Positions 52,536 through 60,625 of a DNA stretch of 64,000 nt are shown here, one piece after another. The stretch is from CF-162 sp963667205 (GTDB lineage: Bacteria; Chloroflexota; Dehalococcoidia; SM23-28-2; RBG-16-64-32). The notes below the pieces were generated by a model. It worked only from the letters and a program-made list of their open reading frames with translations. It made no database searches and was not told the DNA's origin. Position 1 is the stretch's first letter. Every line of letters starts with the position of its first letter. The position numbers and the translations under genes were made by a program. Where the stretch lies: assembly GCA_963667205.1 (NCBI GenBank), contig OY762959.1:620001-684000 (forward strand), written 5' to 3'.

Positions 52536-53305
52536 AGCTCGAACGGGCGCGGATCGTCTCGCAGGAGGAGCTGTACGACGATACCTACCTGATGTGGCTC
52601 TCCTGCCCGGCGGTGGCGCGCGGTGCCGCGCCGGGGCGCTTCCTGATGATCCACTGCACCGGCGCGCTCGACCCGCTGCTGCCGCGGCCGATGTCGTTCC
52701 ACCGGTTTCGCGAGGTGGACGGTGAGCGCCAGTTCGCGGTCCTCTACGACGTGCGCGGGCGCGGCACGGCGTGGCTCTCGGAGCGCCAGGCCGGCGACGC
52801 GCTCACGGTCTTCGGGCCGCTGGGCCGCGGCTTCGAGGTGGACCCCGCATCGGAGAACGTCCTGCTGGTTGCGGGCGGTCTTGGCATCGCCGGCGTCGTC
52901 TCGCTGGCGGACGAGGCGGTGGCGGCCGGCCGGTCTGTAACGCTGCTGCAAGGCGCCCGCACGGCCCCGAAGCTCTGCCCGCCGGAGCACCTGCCGGCGG
53001 AGGTGGAGGCCGTCTCGGCCACGGACGATGGCTCGGAGGGACACGCGGGCCGCGTGACGGAGCTGCTAGCGGCGCGCGTGCCTTGGGCGGACCAGGTCTT
53101 CGCCTGCGGTCCGAACGCGATGTTCGAGTCGATGGCGGCCGTCGTGCGCGAGCTGCGCACGCGGAAGCCGGTGCAGGCGCTGCTGGAGGAGCGGATGGGC
53201 TGCGGCACGGGCGTCTGCTACGGCTGCGCGGTGTTCACGCGCAAGGGAGTGCGGCTCGTCTGCCGGGATGGTCCGCGAATGGAGCTTCGCGAGGCGTTCG
53301 GCTAG
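52532..53305 (+). CDS. pyrK: dihydroorotate dehydrogenase electron-transfer subunit
   Basis: 257 aa from ATG 52532. FAD/ferredoxin-reductase-like: RPMSFHRFRE, LTVFGPLGRGF, VLLVAGGLGIAGVVSLAD (NAD loop), and the [2Fe-2S] cysteines in MGCGTGVCYGCAV and LVCRDG. It would hand electrons from PyrD to NAD. The catalytic pyrD is separate, at 55548, with Mrp and another gene between them. Confidence 0.93.
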   Translation: MKLERARIVSQEELYDDTYLMWLSCPAVARGAAPGRFLMIHCTGALDPLLPRPMSFHRFREVDGERQFAVLYDVRGRGTAWLSERQAGDALTVFGPLGRGFEVDPASENVLLVAGGLGIAGVVSLADEAVAAGRSVTLLQGARTAPKLCPPEHLPAEVEAVSATDDGSEGHAGRVTELLAARVPWADQVFACGPNAMFESMAAVVRELRTRKPVQALLEERMGCGTGVCYGCAVFTRKGVRLVCRDGPRMELREAFG

Positions 53306-53317
53306 TCTGAAGGCAAG

Positions 53318-53719
53318 ATGACGAGCGACGCTGAGCCGCGAGGCGATACGCTACCGCTCGCCGTGTTCGTCGGGGCGATCGTCGTGGGAGCCGTGGGAGT
53401 GCTCGCGGGGCTGCTGCTCTTCTCCGGCAGCGACGATGAGGCCGACGCGACACCAGCGGTACTCGACACCCGGGCCGTGACGATCGAGATCAGCGACTTC
53501 CGGTACGGGCCGCCAAACCTCTCCCTGCCGGCGGGCGCGACGGTGACGTGGCTGAACCGCGACGCGGCCCCGCATGACTCTGCGGCGCGCGATGGGACGT
53601 GGGACACGGAGCTCTTGCAGCGGAACGAGGAGTTCGCGCTGACGTTCGACGAGCCAGGAACGTGGGAGTATTTCTGCACGATCCACCCGTATATGACGGC
53701 GACGCTGACTGTGCTCTGA
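53318..53719 (+). CDS. membrane-anchored cupredoxin (plastocyanin-like)
   Basis: 133 aa. An N-terminal signal anchor (AVFVGAIVVGAVGVLAGLLLF, written in part) precedes a small cupredoxin domain: IEISDFRYGPPNLSLPAG, TVTWLNRDAAPHDS (first His), and YFCTIHPYM (Cys, His, Met). A type 1 copper site is complete. It follows pyrK by 12 bases but probably is not part of pyrimidine synthesis. It acts outside the membrane. Confidence 0.88.
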   Translation: MTSDAEPRGDTLPLAVFVGAIVVGAVGVLAGLLLFSGSDDEADATPAVLDTRAVTIEISDFRYGPPNLSLPAGATVTWLNRDAAPHDSAARDGTWDTELLQRNEEFALTFDEPGTWEYFCTIHPYMTATLTVL

Positions 53720-53754
53720 CCTCGTCTGCCCCGATTGTCAGAAGCGCAGCGGCT

Positions 53755-54855
53755 CTAGGCTTCGGCGGTGGCAGGCGCTTCTTCGGCGAAGAAGTGCTGG
53801 ACGCTGGTCTTGGCGGCGATGCGCTGGGCGATCACGCCGAAGGACTCAGATACGGACGAATCCGGGTCGCTCTCCACGATCGGGATGCCGGAGTCGGATG
53901 CGGCGCGGACCTCGTTGAGCAGCGGGATGGCGCCCAGGAAATCGATCCCCAGCTCGTCGGCCATCGCCTCGGCGCCGCCGGTGCCGAAGACGTCGGTGCG
54001 CTCGCCGCAGTGCGGGCAGGTGAAGTAGCTCATGTTCTCGACGAGGCCGAAGACAGGCACTTTCATCTTCTCGAACATCGCGACGGCCTTCGTGGCGTCT
54101 TCGACGGAGACAGCGTTCGGAGTCGTGACGACGACGGCGCCGGCGATCGGGGCCTCCGTGGCGGCGCTCATCGAGGCGTCGCTCGTGCCGGGGGGAAGGT
54201 CGAGGATGAGGTAGTCGAGGTCGCCGCCATCCGACCACGGCAGGTCGTGCAGTAGCTGGCGCACGCCGCTGCCGATCATCGGGCCGCGCCAGACGACGGG
54301 CAGCCCGCGCTTGAGGACGAAGCCGAGCGAGGCGGCGCGGATGCCGTAGCGCTCGACGATGCCGAGACCGGTGTCAGCCTGTATGCCAGCGGGCACGCCG
54401 AGCATCGTCGGTATGTTGGGACCAGTGAGGTCGGCGTCCAGCAGGCCGACTTCCGCGCCGTAGCGGCGGAGGGACAGCGCCAGGTTGACGGCGACGGTGG
54501 ACTTGCCGACGCCGCCCTTGTTGGAGGCGACGGCGATGATGTTGCGCACGCCGGGGACTGCCTTGGGGCCTTCGGGGGCGCCCGTCGAGCGCACGGTGGC
54601 GTCCATCTCGACGTCAACGCTCTCGATGCCGGGGAGCGCCAGGAGCAGCTCCTCCGCCTGCGCCTTCATCTCCTCGCGGACGGGACAGGCCGGGGTCGTG
54701 AGGACGATCTTGACGGCGATGCGCCCGTTGCCGATGTCGATGCTCTCTTCAGGGATGAAACCCAAGGAGACAATGTCTTTGTGGAGGTCCGGATCCTGTA
54801 TCTGGCTGAGGGCGCTCAGCACCTGCTCTTTGGTCACGCCGTCTGAGTCGGCCAT
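53755..54855 (-). CDS. apbC: Mrp/ApbC-family iron-sulfur cluster carrier ATPase
   Basis: 366 aa from ATG 54855, with AAGGA upstream. The N-terminal DUF59/MIP18-like domain (KEQVLSALSQIQDPDLHKDI) is followed by the deviant Walker A AVASNKGGVGKSTVAVNLALS, LDADLTGPNIPTMLG, DLPPGTSD, and a cluster-binding CPHCG with YFTC before it. It moves [4Fe-4S] clusters to target enzymes. It is convergent with the cupredoxin gene. Confidence 0.94.
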   Translation of the reverse strand: MADSDGVTKEQVLSALSQIQDPDLHKDIVSLGFIPEESIDIGNGRIAVKIVLTTPACPVREEMKAQAEELLLALPGIESVDVEMDATVRSTGAPEGPKAVPGVRNIIAVASNKGGVGKSTVAVNLALSLRRYGAEVGLLDADLTGPNIPTMLGVPAGIQADTGLGIVERYGIRAASLGFVLKRGLPVVWRGPMIGSGVRQLLHDLPWSDGGDLDYLILDLPPGTSDASMSAATEAPIAGAVVVTTPNAVSVEDATKAVAMFEKMKVPVFGLVENMSYFTCPHCGERTDVFGTGGAEAMADELGIDFLGAIPLLNEVRAASDSGIPIVESDPDSSVSESFGVIAQRIAAKTSVQHFFAEEAPATAEA

Positions 54856-55132
54856 CGGTGTCCTTTCGGGTACATGGTGAGCGGGGTCACACAATCCCCG
54901 GGAAAGTGCGAGAGTCTACGCTTTTGTGTAGTCCGCTGGAGAAACCTTTTACGGTGGTAGACCGTTATAACTATACAACGAAAGCCATGGAGGCATAATT
55001 TAAACAGCCGATAGCTTGCAAATGAAGATAGGGATACCCCCATGGGGTACATCCGGAACGTCGCCTGTAACGTAACTGACTCAGACGACATCTTTGATGC
55101 AAGCGGAACGTCAGGAACCCAGGAGATTTGAA

Positions 55133-55447
55133 ATGGCAAAGACACAGGTAATCGAAAAGAAGAGCCCGAGGACCAGGAAGGCCGAATCGGCGACCACAAC
55201 GATCGAGCAGCCGACCTGCCAGCACCACTGGGTCATCGCCTCGCCGCGGGGCGCGATGAGCGAAGGCCGCTGCAAGCGCTGCGGCGAAGAGCGCGAGTTC
55301 CGCAACTCGACGACCGACTACGTCTGGGACGACGACTCCTCGAAGGACAAGGGCTACACGCCGTGGCGTGGCACCCGCTCCTCACCGAAGATGATCGACG
55401 ACGTTGAGGCGTCTACGAGTTCAGCGACCGGCGCTTCGCTCTCCTAA
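55133..55447 (+). CDS. small zinc-ribbon-like protein
   Basis: 104 aa from ATG 55133 with AGGAGATTTGAA upstream. The N-terminus is a basic disordered stretch. The centre has CQHHWVIASPRG and GRCKRCGEEREFRN, a C-x-H-H plus C-x-x-C metal site. The tail is disordered. No function is known to me. A leader of about 130 bases, starting from a TATAAC/TATACA -10 region (54967-54980), precedes it and holds a TACCCCCATGGGGTA hairpin (55034-55048). A terminator follows. Confidence 0.75.
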   Translation: MAKTQVIEKKSPRTRKAESATTTIEQPTCQHHWVIASPRGAMSEGRCKRCGEEREFRNSTTDYVWDDDSSKDKGYTPWRGTRSSPKMIDDVEASTSSATGASLS

Positions 55448-55470
55448 CCACGTAAACGCACACCCCCCTT

Positions 55471-55503
55471 GAAAGGCCTCCTGCCGCACACGGGAGGCCT
55501 TTC
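55471..55503 (+). terminator. rho-independent terminator after the zinc-ribbon gene
   Basis: A perfect 11-bp stem (GAAAGGCCTCC and its complement GGAGGCCTTTC) with an 11-base loop, followed by GCTTTGCC. Confidence 0.75.
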
Positions 55504-55529
55504 GCTTTGCCGGCCACCGAGGCCCCGGC

Positions 55530-55538
55530 TGATATCAT
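55530..55538 (+). promoter_or_regulatory. extended -10 promoter of pyrD
   Basis: TGATATCAT, ending 9 bases before the pyrD ATG, with no Shine-Dalgarno. Confidence 0.55.
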
Positions 55539-55547
55539 GAAGCGACG

Positions 55548-56504
55548 ATGGACCTGCGCGTAGACCTGGTGAGCGGCGGCAAACGGTCGCTCTCGCTGGC
55601 GAACCCGGTAATGACGGCGTCCGGGACGTTCGGCAACGGCCTGGAGTACCAGAAGGTGTTCGACATCCAGCGGCTGGGCGCGATCGTGAGCAAGGCGATC
55701 ACGCGCAAGCCGCGCCGGGGCAACGTACAGCCGCGCATCGCGGAGACGGCCGCCGGCATGATCAACTCGATCGGCCTGCAGAACATCGGCCTCAGCGCGA
55801 TCATCCGCGACGTGGCACCGGTCTGGGACACGTGGGCGGTGCCGGTGATCGCCAACATCGCCGGCGAGACGAAAGACGACTACGCCGAGCTGGCCGGGCG
55901 CCTGGACGGCGTTACCGGCGTCTCCGCGATCGAGATGAACGTCAGCTGCCCGAACGTCGAGAGCGGCCTCGAGTTCGGAGTTGACCCGCACGCGGCGAAC
56001 GAGGTGACGAAGACCGTGAGGCGGCGCACCGACCTGCCGCTGATCGTCAAGCTGACGCCAAACGTGACGGGCATCGAGGACGTCGCCCGGGCGGTCGTCG
56101 ACGGCGGCGCCGACGCTCTGACGCTGATCAACACCTACCCGGCGATGAGCATCGACGTACACAGCCGTCGGCCGGCGCTGGGCTGGGGCGCCGGCGGCCT
56201 ATCCGGGCCAGCCCTGAAACCGATCGCCGTGCGGCTGGTGTATCTCGTCTCGCAGGCCGTGGACGTGCCGATAATCGGCTGTGGCGGGATCACGACAGGC
56301 GAGGACGCCGTCGAGTTCCTGCTGGCGGGGGCGTCCGCCGTGCAGGTGGGCACGGCGACGTTCCGCAACCCGCGCGCGGCGCTGGACGTGCTCGAAGGCA
56401 TCGAGGCGTACATGCGCGAGGAGGACGTGGAGGACGTGACCTCGCTCGTCGGCGCGGCCCACGCCTCCGAAGCGGCGCCGCCGCCCTCCCAGGCGACCGG
56501 TTGA
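55548..56504 (+). CDS. pyrD: dihydroorotate dehydrogenase B, catalytic subunit
   Basis: 318 aa class 1B enzyme. NPVMTASGTFGNGLEYQK, IGLQNIGL, VIANIAGETKDDYAELA, EMNVSCPNVESGLEFG (base Cys in NVSCPN), KLTPNVTGIEDVARA, LSGPALKPIAVRLV and GCGGITTGEDAVEFLLAGASAVQVGTA (written in part). Needs PyrK, encoded 2.2 kb upstream. It overlaps a metallophosphoesterase gene by TTGA and is probably leaderless. Confidence 0.96.
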   Translation: MDLRVDLVSGGKRSLSLANPVMTASGTFGNGLEYQKVFDIQRLGAIVSKAITRKPRRGNVQPRIAETAAGMINSIGLQNIGLSAIIRDVAPVWDTWAVPVIANIAGETKDDYAELAGRLDGVTGVSAIEMNVSCPNVESGLEFGVDPHAANEVTKTVRRRTDLPLIVKLTPNVTGIEDVARAVVDGGADALTLINTYPAMSIDVHSRRPALGWGAGGLSGPALKPIAVRLVYLVSQAVDVPIIGCGGITTGEDAVEFLLAGASAVQVGTATFRNPRAALDVLEGIEAYMREEDVEDVTSLVGAAHASEAAPPPSQATG

Positions 56505-57205
56505 GCGACCCTGCCGGCGATCTGCTCGCCGTCCACACTTCGGACCTGCACATCGACGGTCGCTTCGCCGACGAGTTCCACCCGCTCTGCCGCGTGCTGG
56601 AGACGGCGAAGGCGCTGGACGCCGAGCTGATCGTGCTCGCGGGCGACATCTTCGATCACAACCGGGTGCCGCTGACGCAACTTGACGCGGTGGCGCGGAT
56701 GCTCGACGATGCCGGCGCGCGGATCGTGATCCTGCCGGGCAACCACGACCCAATCACCTCCGATTCGGTCTACCGGCGAGGCAGCCTGGCGGACGTGCCG
56801 AACGTTCACGTGCTGGGCGTCAGCAGCGAGGAGCGCTTCCTGTGGCCCGAGCGCGACCTGGAGGTCTGGGGCCGCGCGCACTTCGACTACGGGAACATGT
56901 CGCCGCTTCGCGACGCCCCGCCCTCGGAGGCCGGGCGCCGGATCGCGGTGGCGCACGGGCACTGGCAGCAGACAGAGAACGACGCTCACCGCGGCTGGCT
57001 GATCACAGACGATGACATCGCCTCGACGGGCGCGGCTTACGTGGCGCTGGGCCACTGGCCGCGAGCGCTCCCAGCCGGCGACGGCCGCGTGCCGGCCTAC
57101 TACTGCGGCTCGCCCGACCTGGCGGCGACGGTAAACGCGGTGCGGCTGAGCGCAGACGGCGGCGTGGCGGTGGAGCGGGTGTCGTTGGCGGAGCACGGCG
57201 GCTGA
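56501..57205 (+). CDS. calcineurin-like metallophosphoesterase (SbcD/Mre11-like)
   Basis: 234 aa from TTG 56501 (overlap TTGA with pyrD). The five metal motifs are intact: HTSDLHIDGRF, LAGDIFDHN, PGNHDPITS, AHGHWQQ and ALGHWPRA. The C-terminal DNA-capping domain of SbcD is lacking. It might be a nuclease or phosphoesterase. It may use reinitiation after pyrD. Confidence 0.85.
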   Translation: MSDPAGDLLAVHTSDLHIDGRFADEFHPLCRVLETAKALDAELIVLAGDIFDHNRVPLTQLDAVARMLDDAGARIVILPGNHDPITSDSVYRRGSLADVPNVHVLGVSSEERFLWPERDLEVWGRAHFDYGNMSPLRDAPPSEAGRRIAVAHGHWQQTENDAHRGWLITDDDIASTGAAYVALGHWPRALPAGDGRVPAYYCGSPDLAATVNAVRLSADGGVAVERVSLAEHGG

Positions 57206-57235
57206 TTGACCGCATCAGGCGGGCGCGCTTAACCT
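57206..57235 (+). promoter_or_regulatory. promoter of tRNA-Pro
   Basis: TTGACC, an 18-base spacer, then TAACCT. It ends 10 bases before the tRNA, so little 5' leader is transcribed. Confidence 0.65.
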
Positions 57236-57245
57236 GAAATCGGAT

Positions 57246-57323
57246 CGGGGTGTAGCTCAGTCAGGTTAGAGCGCCTGGTTTGGGGCCAGGAGGCCGACGG
57301 TTCGAATCCGTCCACCCCGACCA
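57246..57323 (+). tRNA. tRNA-Pro (UGG)
   Basis: Cloverleaf: acceptor CGGGGTG with CACCCCG, D arm GCTC/GAGC, anticodon stem CCTGG/CCAGG with loop TTTGGGG (anticodon TGG), T arm GACGG-TTCGAAT-CCGTC, then A and an encoded CCA. The length is 78 nt. Confidence 0.96.
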
Positions 57324-57391
57324 GCCAGGTCCCTGCGGCCCGCTGGATATCGGCCCAGCCTGCCCCGGATGCGGGGACTCATCGGGCGTTA

Positions 57392-57420
57392 TTGACATCT
57401 TATTCCGCCGGGCGCAGAAT
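57392..57420 (+). promoter_or_regulatory. promoter of the small barrel protein gene
   Basis: TTGACA, a 17-base spacer, then CAGAAT. GTG 57461 follows about 40 bases later with AAGGAGG upstream of it. Confidence 0.65.
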
Positions 57421-57460
57421 CACCCAGTCGACAGCCCGTGCTGTCGGAAGGAGGCTCCGA

Positions 57461-57778
57461 GTGGCAATCTACGTAGGCAGCCAGGTCAGCCCCACCCCGG
57501 GGAATCTGCCAGCCCTTCTGGCGGAACGGGAGCGCTACAACCAGCTGGTGGCGAAGCTCGGTGGTACGCCGGTCGGCGGCTGGACGGTAACGTTGGGAGA
57601 AGGACAAGGCACGCTGGCACTCCTCGTCTCCTACCCCGACATGGTGGCGTATCAGGCGGCGACCGAGAAGTCTCAGACCGACGCGGACTTCGTTAAGTTC
57701 CTCGCTGACGTTGCCCCCCTGGTAGCCAGCCTCAATAGCGCCGTCTACACTCCCACCCCCGCATCGCGGCTGCAGTAG
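57461..57778 (+). CDS. small protein, probable dimeric alpha/beta barrel
   Basis: 105 aa from GTG 57461 with AAGGAGG 6 bases upstream. It begins VAIYVGSQVSPTPGNLPALL and has LVAKLGGTPVGGWTVTLGEGQGTLALLVS (written in part), a pattern like NIPSNAP or ABM-type barrels, though no catalytic residues stand out. Its start region strongly resembles that of the gene at 58052. Confidence 0.65.
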   Translation: MAIYVGSQVSPTPGNLPALLAERERYNQLVAKLGGTPVGGWTVTLGEGQGTLALLVSYPDMVAYQAATEKSQTDADFVKFLADVAPLVASLNSAVYTPTPASRLQ

Positions 57779-57983
57779 CTCCGCCCGCCGACCAGGCGAC
57801 GCCGCTTCAGACCCGGAGGAAGCCTCGGCTTGCTGACTCGCCCGCTGCAACGACTGCGGGCGGGCATTCGCAGGCCTTCAGCCAGTCCGGACTCTACCCA
57901 CCCGCCGACCAAGAGGCTCGCATGCGGGTCGGCACTGTGGGCCGTGTCCCCGACGTCGAGACTGTCCGCCCTTGCGATTCCTC

Positions 57984-57992
57984 TGCTATCCT
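57984..57992 (+). promoter_or_regulatory. extended -10 in the 57779-58051 gap
   Basis: TGCTATCCT. The 270-base gap otherwise holds no gene I can support. This element would drive the ABM-like gene at 58052 with a leader of about 50 bases. Confidence 0.5.
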
Positions 57993-58051
57993 GTCCCACA
58001 CACCACGGTGCCGCTCGTGCTGCGCCGCGTTCGACAAGAAGGAGGCTTCGA

Positions 58052-58357
58052 ATGGCACGCATCACGTTCTTCCGGTTCAAGGCTCTGCCTGGAAAGCGCC
58101 AGGCAGTGATCGACCAGTTCGCAAGCTGGGAGGCGGAGCAAAAGCCGAATGCCGCCGGCTTCGAGCGATCAGTGCTCGTCTCGAACGACGACGACGGCGA
58201 TGAGTTCATCGCCGGCGTGCGCTTCGAAAGCGCCGAACTCTACGACGCGCATTCGCAGCGGCCAGAGCAGAGTGAGTGGTTCGGCGCGTTGCGGGCGAAC
58301 CTCGCCGCCGACCCTGAGTGGTTCAACGGCACGCTCGAGCGCGAGGCCGTGGGATAG
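58052..58357 (+). CDS. ABM-like barrel protein
   Basis: 101 aa from ATG 58052, AAGAAGGAGG just upstream. MARITFFRFKALPGKRQAVI and GFERSVLVSNDDDGDEFIAG, FESAELYDAHSQRPEQSEWF fit a ferredoxin-like dimeric alpha/beta barrel. The enzyme role is unknown. Confidence 0.75.
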   Translation: MARITFFRFKALPGKRQAVIDQFASWEAEQKPNAAGFERSVLVSNDDDGDEFIAGVRFESAELYDAHSQRPEQSEWFGALRANLAADPEWFNGTLEREAVG

Positions 58358-58423
58358 AAGCACCGGCCCACACGATTTCGGTCGCCCGAGCGGCCCCTCC
58401 TGACCTAGAAGCCTCGTGCCCGC

Positions 58424-58657
58424 CTATGGGCCCTGCTGGCCAACGCTATCCAGGAGCCAGTCTTTGATCTGTGAGCCGGTCTCGCTCAGCCTCTCGTGAG
58501 CGTCGCCGGCGACCGCGGCATCCGATATGTAACTGCCCACTTCGGTCACGTGCTCCTCCCAGGCGGCCTCCGGGCCCGGACTGGACGCTGTCGTCAGGTC
58601 TCTCACGGTGAAGCCGATGACGAGGGCGGCGACAGCGGCGATAGTCAACTTGAGCAT
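58424..58657 (-). CDS. small secreted or membrane-anchored protein
   Basis: 77 aa from ATG 58657, supported by AAGGAG upstream. The N-terminal hydrophobic helix MLKLTIAAVAALVIGFTVRD is followed by an acidic helical region (AAWEEHVTEVGSYIS). No family recognised. Confidence 0.6.
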   Translation of the reverse strand: MLKLTIAAVAALVIGFTVRDLTTASSPGPEAAWEEHVTEVGSYISDAAVAGDAHERLSETGSQIKDWLLDSVGQQGP

Positions 58658-58784
58658 GGTGCTTCTCCTTCGACCTGATTGTCGGTCGAGCGCCTCGCCG
58701 GGTTCTCGCCGCGCGGAGGTGAAGGACAGGCACGTTAAGGATGCGTTTTGCGCCACGCGTACAGGGCGCGCTACGATGCCAGCG

Positions 58785-59063
58785 ATGGACGAGAGCGAAC
58801 GCGAACGGCCCGCGCTGGACGCCTACGACGACGATCTGGAGGAAGAGAGCGCGGTGATGCTGGTGCGCCAGGTGCCGCTGGGGATCGTGTTCGCGCGCAT
58901 TATCGTGGTCTCCGGGATGGGGATCACGGGTGCGCTGGCGATCTTCTTCCTGATCGGGGCGATCTGGTGGCCATCGGCCGTCTCGCTAGGCCTGACGCTC
59001 GTCTTCCTGCTCTTGATGTTCTTCATCGAGCGGGGCGCGGACGCGTCATCCAGCGGCAAATGA
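58785..59063 (+). CDS. small membrane protein, two helices
   Basis: 92 aa from ATG 58785. An acidic N-terminus is followed by two hydrophobic helices (VFARIIVVSGMGITGALAIF and PSAVSLGLTLVFLLLMFFIE). TACGAT (58772-58777) lies 7 bases before the ATG and would make it leaderless. Function is unknown. Confidence 0.6.
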   Translation: MDESERERPALDAYDDDLEEESAVMLVRQVPLGIVFARIIVVSGMGITGALAIFFLIGAIWWPSAVSLGLTLVFLLLMFFIERGADASSSGK

Positions 59064-59065
59064 AA

Positions 59066-59088
59066 ACGCCGGCGGGAATCGCCGGCGT
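59066..59088. terminator. terminator hairpin between convergent genes
   Basis: Perfect 9-bp stem ACGCCGGCG/CGCCGGCGT with a 5-base loop, 2 bases after the stop of the small membrane protein and 18 bases from the TatA stop. AAAA lies on its 5' side, which gives a T tract for the minus-strand gene. Confidence 0.7.
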
Positions 59089-59106
59089 CTGTCGCGTTGA
59101 TCGATT

Positions 59107-59346
59107 CTAGTCGGCTTTTGGCGGCGGCTTGGACTCCTCGGCCGTCGCCTCCACGGGAGCAGTGGTAGAAGCGGCGAGTGCCTCGCCCTCGGGCTCTTCC
59201 TTTAGCTCATCCTTAATCTCGCGGCGGAACTCCCGGATGCCGCGACCGATACCTTTGCCGATATCGCCGATGCGTGTCGCGCCGAAGAGCACGACGACGA
59301 TCGCCAGGATGATCAGCAGTTCAGGTGCGCCAAGACTTCCAAACAT
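59107..59346 (-). CDS. tatA: Sec-independent translocase protein TatA
   Basis: 79 aa. MFGSLGAPELLIILAIVVVLFG is the single membrane helix, followed by the FGATRIGDIGKGIGRGIREFR amphipathic helix and an acidic Pro-rich tail. The FG hinge motif and length fit TatA, not TatB. It works with tatB-like and tatC at 17.4-18.6 kb. Confidence 0.93.
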   Translation of the reverse strand: MFGSLGAPELLIILAIVVVLFGATRIGDIGKGIGRGIREFRREIKDELKEEPEGEALAASTTAPVEATAEESKPPPKAD

Positions 59347-59401
59347 GAGTTACTCCTCGCTCCAAGGATAGCACTGCGGGCAGGGTGCCACAAACAAACC
59401 G

Positions 59402-60196
59402 CTACGAGGCCTCGATGGTGACGTCTTCGATGACGAGCGCGGCCGAGAGGTCTTCCTGGCAGTCGACCGCGGTGCTCACGGAGCAGACGCTAAAGTTGCT
59501 CAGGTTCGTCAGGATATCGCGGCCTTCGATCACCGTGCCGAAGACGGTCTCCTGACCGTCCAGCCGCTCGTCGGCAGTATAAAGGATGCGAAACTGGCTG
59601 CCGTGGACCTCCTGGCCGCCCTCGCTGTTGGCGGCGAGGACGACGGCGAACGGCTCGTGGCCGATGCCGGACTCCTCGACGGTCAGGGTGTAGCCGGGGC
59701 CACCGAGGCCGGAGCAGATGCGCTCACCGCTGCCAGTGCAGGTCGGGTCGCCGGTCTGCGCGAAGTAGGCCTGATCGACGTAGAAGAAGGCGCTGCCGTC
59801 ATAGAAGTTCTTTGCGGCGAGGAAGGCGAAGCTGTTGACGGCGAGCGGGGCCTCCGTGCTGAGGTCGATAACGATGTCGCCGGCGCTGGTCGTGAGGGTG
59901 GCGACGTGTGCAGTCGTCGCGTCGATCACGGGCGGCGGGCCGTCCGGCCACACCTGGGCGTCGGACGTCGGTTCGGGCGTCGTGTCGAAGTTGATGATGG
60001 GTGCGCCATCGCCGGACGTGCTGCCAAAGTTGGAGCCGAATCCGATGGCGCCCATCGACGCGATCATGACGACGATGAAGAAGACGTAGAACGCCTTGAC
60101 GTTGAAGATCAGGTTTACGGGAAACGGGGCCTTGGCGCGTCGCTTGCCCGGGAGATCGACCGGTCCACGACGCCTTCGTCTGCGCTGTTTTGCCAC
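59402..60196 (-). CDS. membrane-anchored cyclophilin-type peptidyl-prolyl isomerase
   Basis: 264 aa. A basic cytoplasmic N-terminus and one helix (VKAFYVFFIVVMIASMGAIG) anchor a cyclophilin barrel outside: TSAGDIVIDLSTEAPLAVNSF, FLAAKNFYDGSAFFYV, FAVVLAANSEGGQEVHGSQF and ETVFGTVIEGRDIL. The usual catalytic Arg of FHR is replaced in FFYVDQAYFAQ, so isomerase activity may be weak. An extended -10, TGTTATACT (60235-60243), lies upstream on this strand. Confidence 0.85.
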   Translation of the reverse strand: MAKQRRRRRRGPVDLPGKRRAKAPFPVNLIFNVKAFYVFFIVVMIASMGAIGFGSNFGSTSGDGAPIINFDTTPEPTSDAQVWPDGPPPVIDATTAHVATLTTSAGDIVIDLSTEAPLAVNSFAFLAAKNFYDGSAFFYVDQAYFAQTGDPTCTGSGERICSGLGGPGYTLTVEESGIGHEPFAVVLAANSEGGQEVHGSQFRILYTADERLDGQETVFGTVIEGRDILTNLSNFSVCSVSTAVDCQEDLSAALVIEDVTIEAS

Positions 60197-60234
60197 TTAG
60201 TCAGTCACCTCTCCTAGATCGAATGTGCACGCTA

Positions 60235-60243
60235 AGTATAACA
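60235..60243 (-). promoter_or_regulatory. extended -10 promoter of the cyclophilin gene
   Basis: The minus strand reads TGTTATACT. The leader to ATG 60196 is about 35 bases and contains GGAGAGG. Confidence 0.55.
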
Positions 60244-60354
60244 AAGCGTGTGTTAGATCCATCACAATAGGGATACGTGCCGAGCGATGTAACGGTTGCC
60301 TGTCAACGCCCATCCTATTTATTGACAAATCTAAGGGAAAGTTGGGGCAGCGAT

Positions 60355-60618
60355 ATGGCACTGACGCAGCAGCTAGAAACGACAGACACGGATTCCTGGG
60401 CCGACTTGAGCGGCCGCTGGTTCTTCACCTGGAGGATGGCCGCCGCCTGTGAGGGCGCGCTGCGAGAGGTGACCCAGGCACGCGCCGGCCAGGACGACCC
60501 GGACCGCCAGCTGGCGCTGGACAAGGTGAGTTCGCTGCTACACGACGAGATGACCCGCTGGGTCCGCCGCGGCGAAGCGCTGGACATGATCGTCGAGCGC
60601 GTGCCTCGCGCCGAGTAA
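60355..60618 (+). CDS. small hypothetical helical protein
   Basis: 87 aa from ATG 60355. SWADLSGRWFFTWRMAAACE and QLALDKVSSLLHDEMTRWVRRGE show a helical charged protein with no motif I recognise. TTGACA lies at 60322-60327 but no good -10 follows. The ATG has only a weak GGGG upstream. Confidence 0.5.
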   Translation: MALTQQLETTDTDSWADLSGRWFFTWRMAAACEGALREVTQARAGQDDPDRQLALDKVSSLLHDEMTRWVRRGEALDMIVERVPRAE

Positions 60619-60625
60619 GGCGCCG

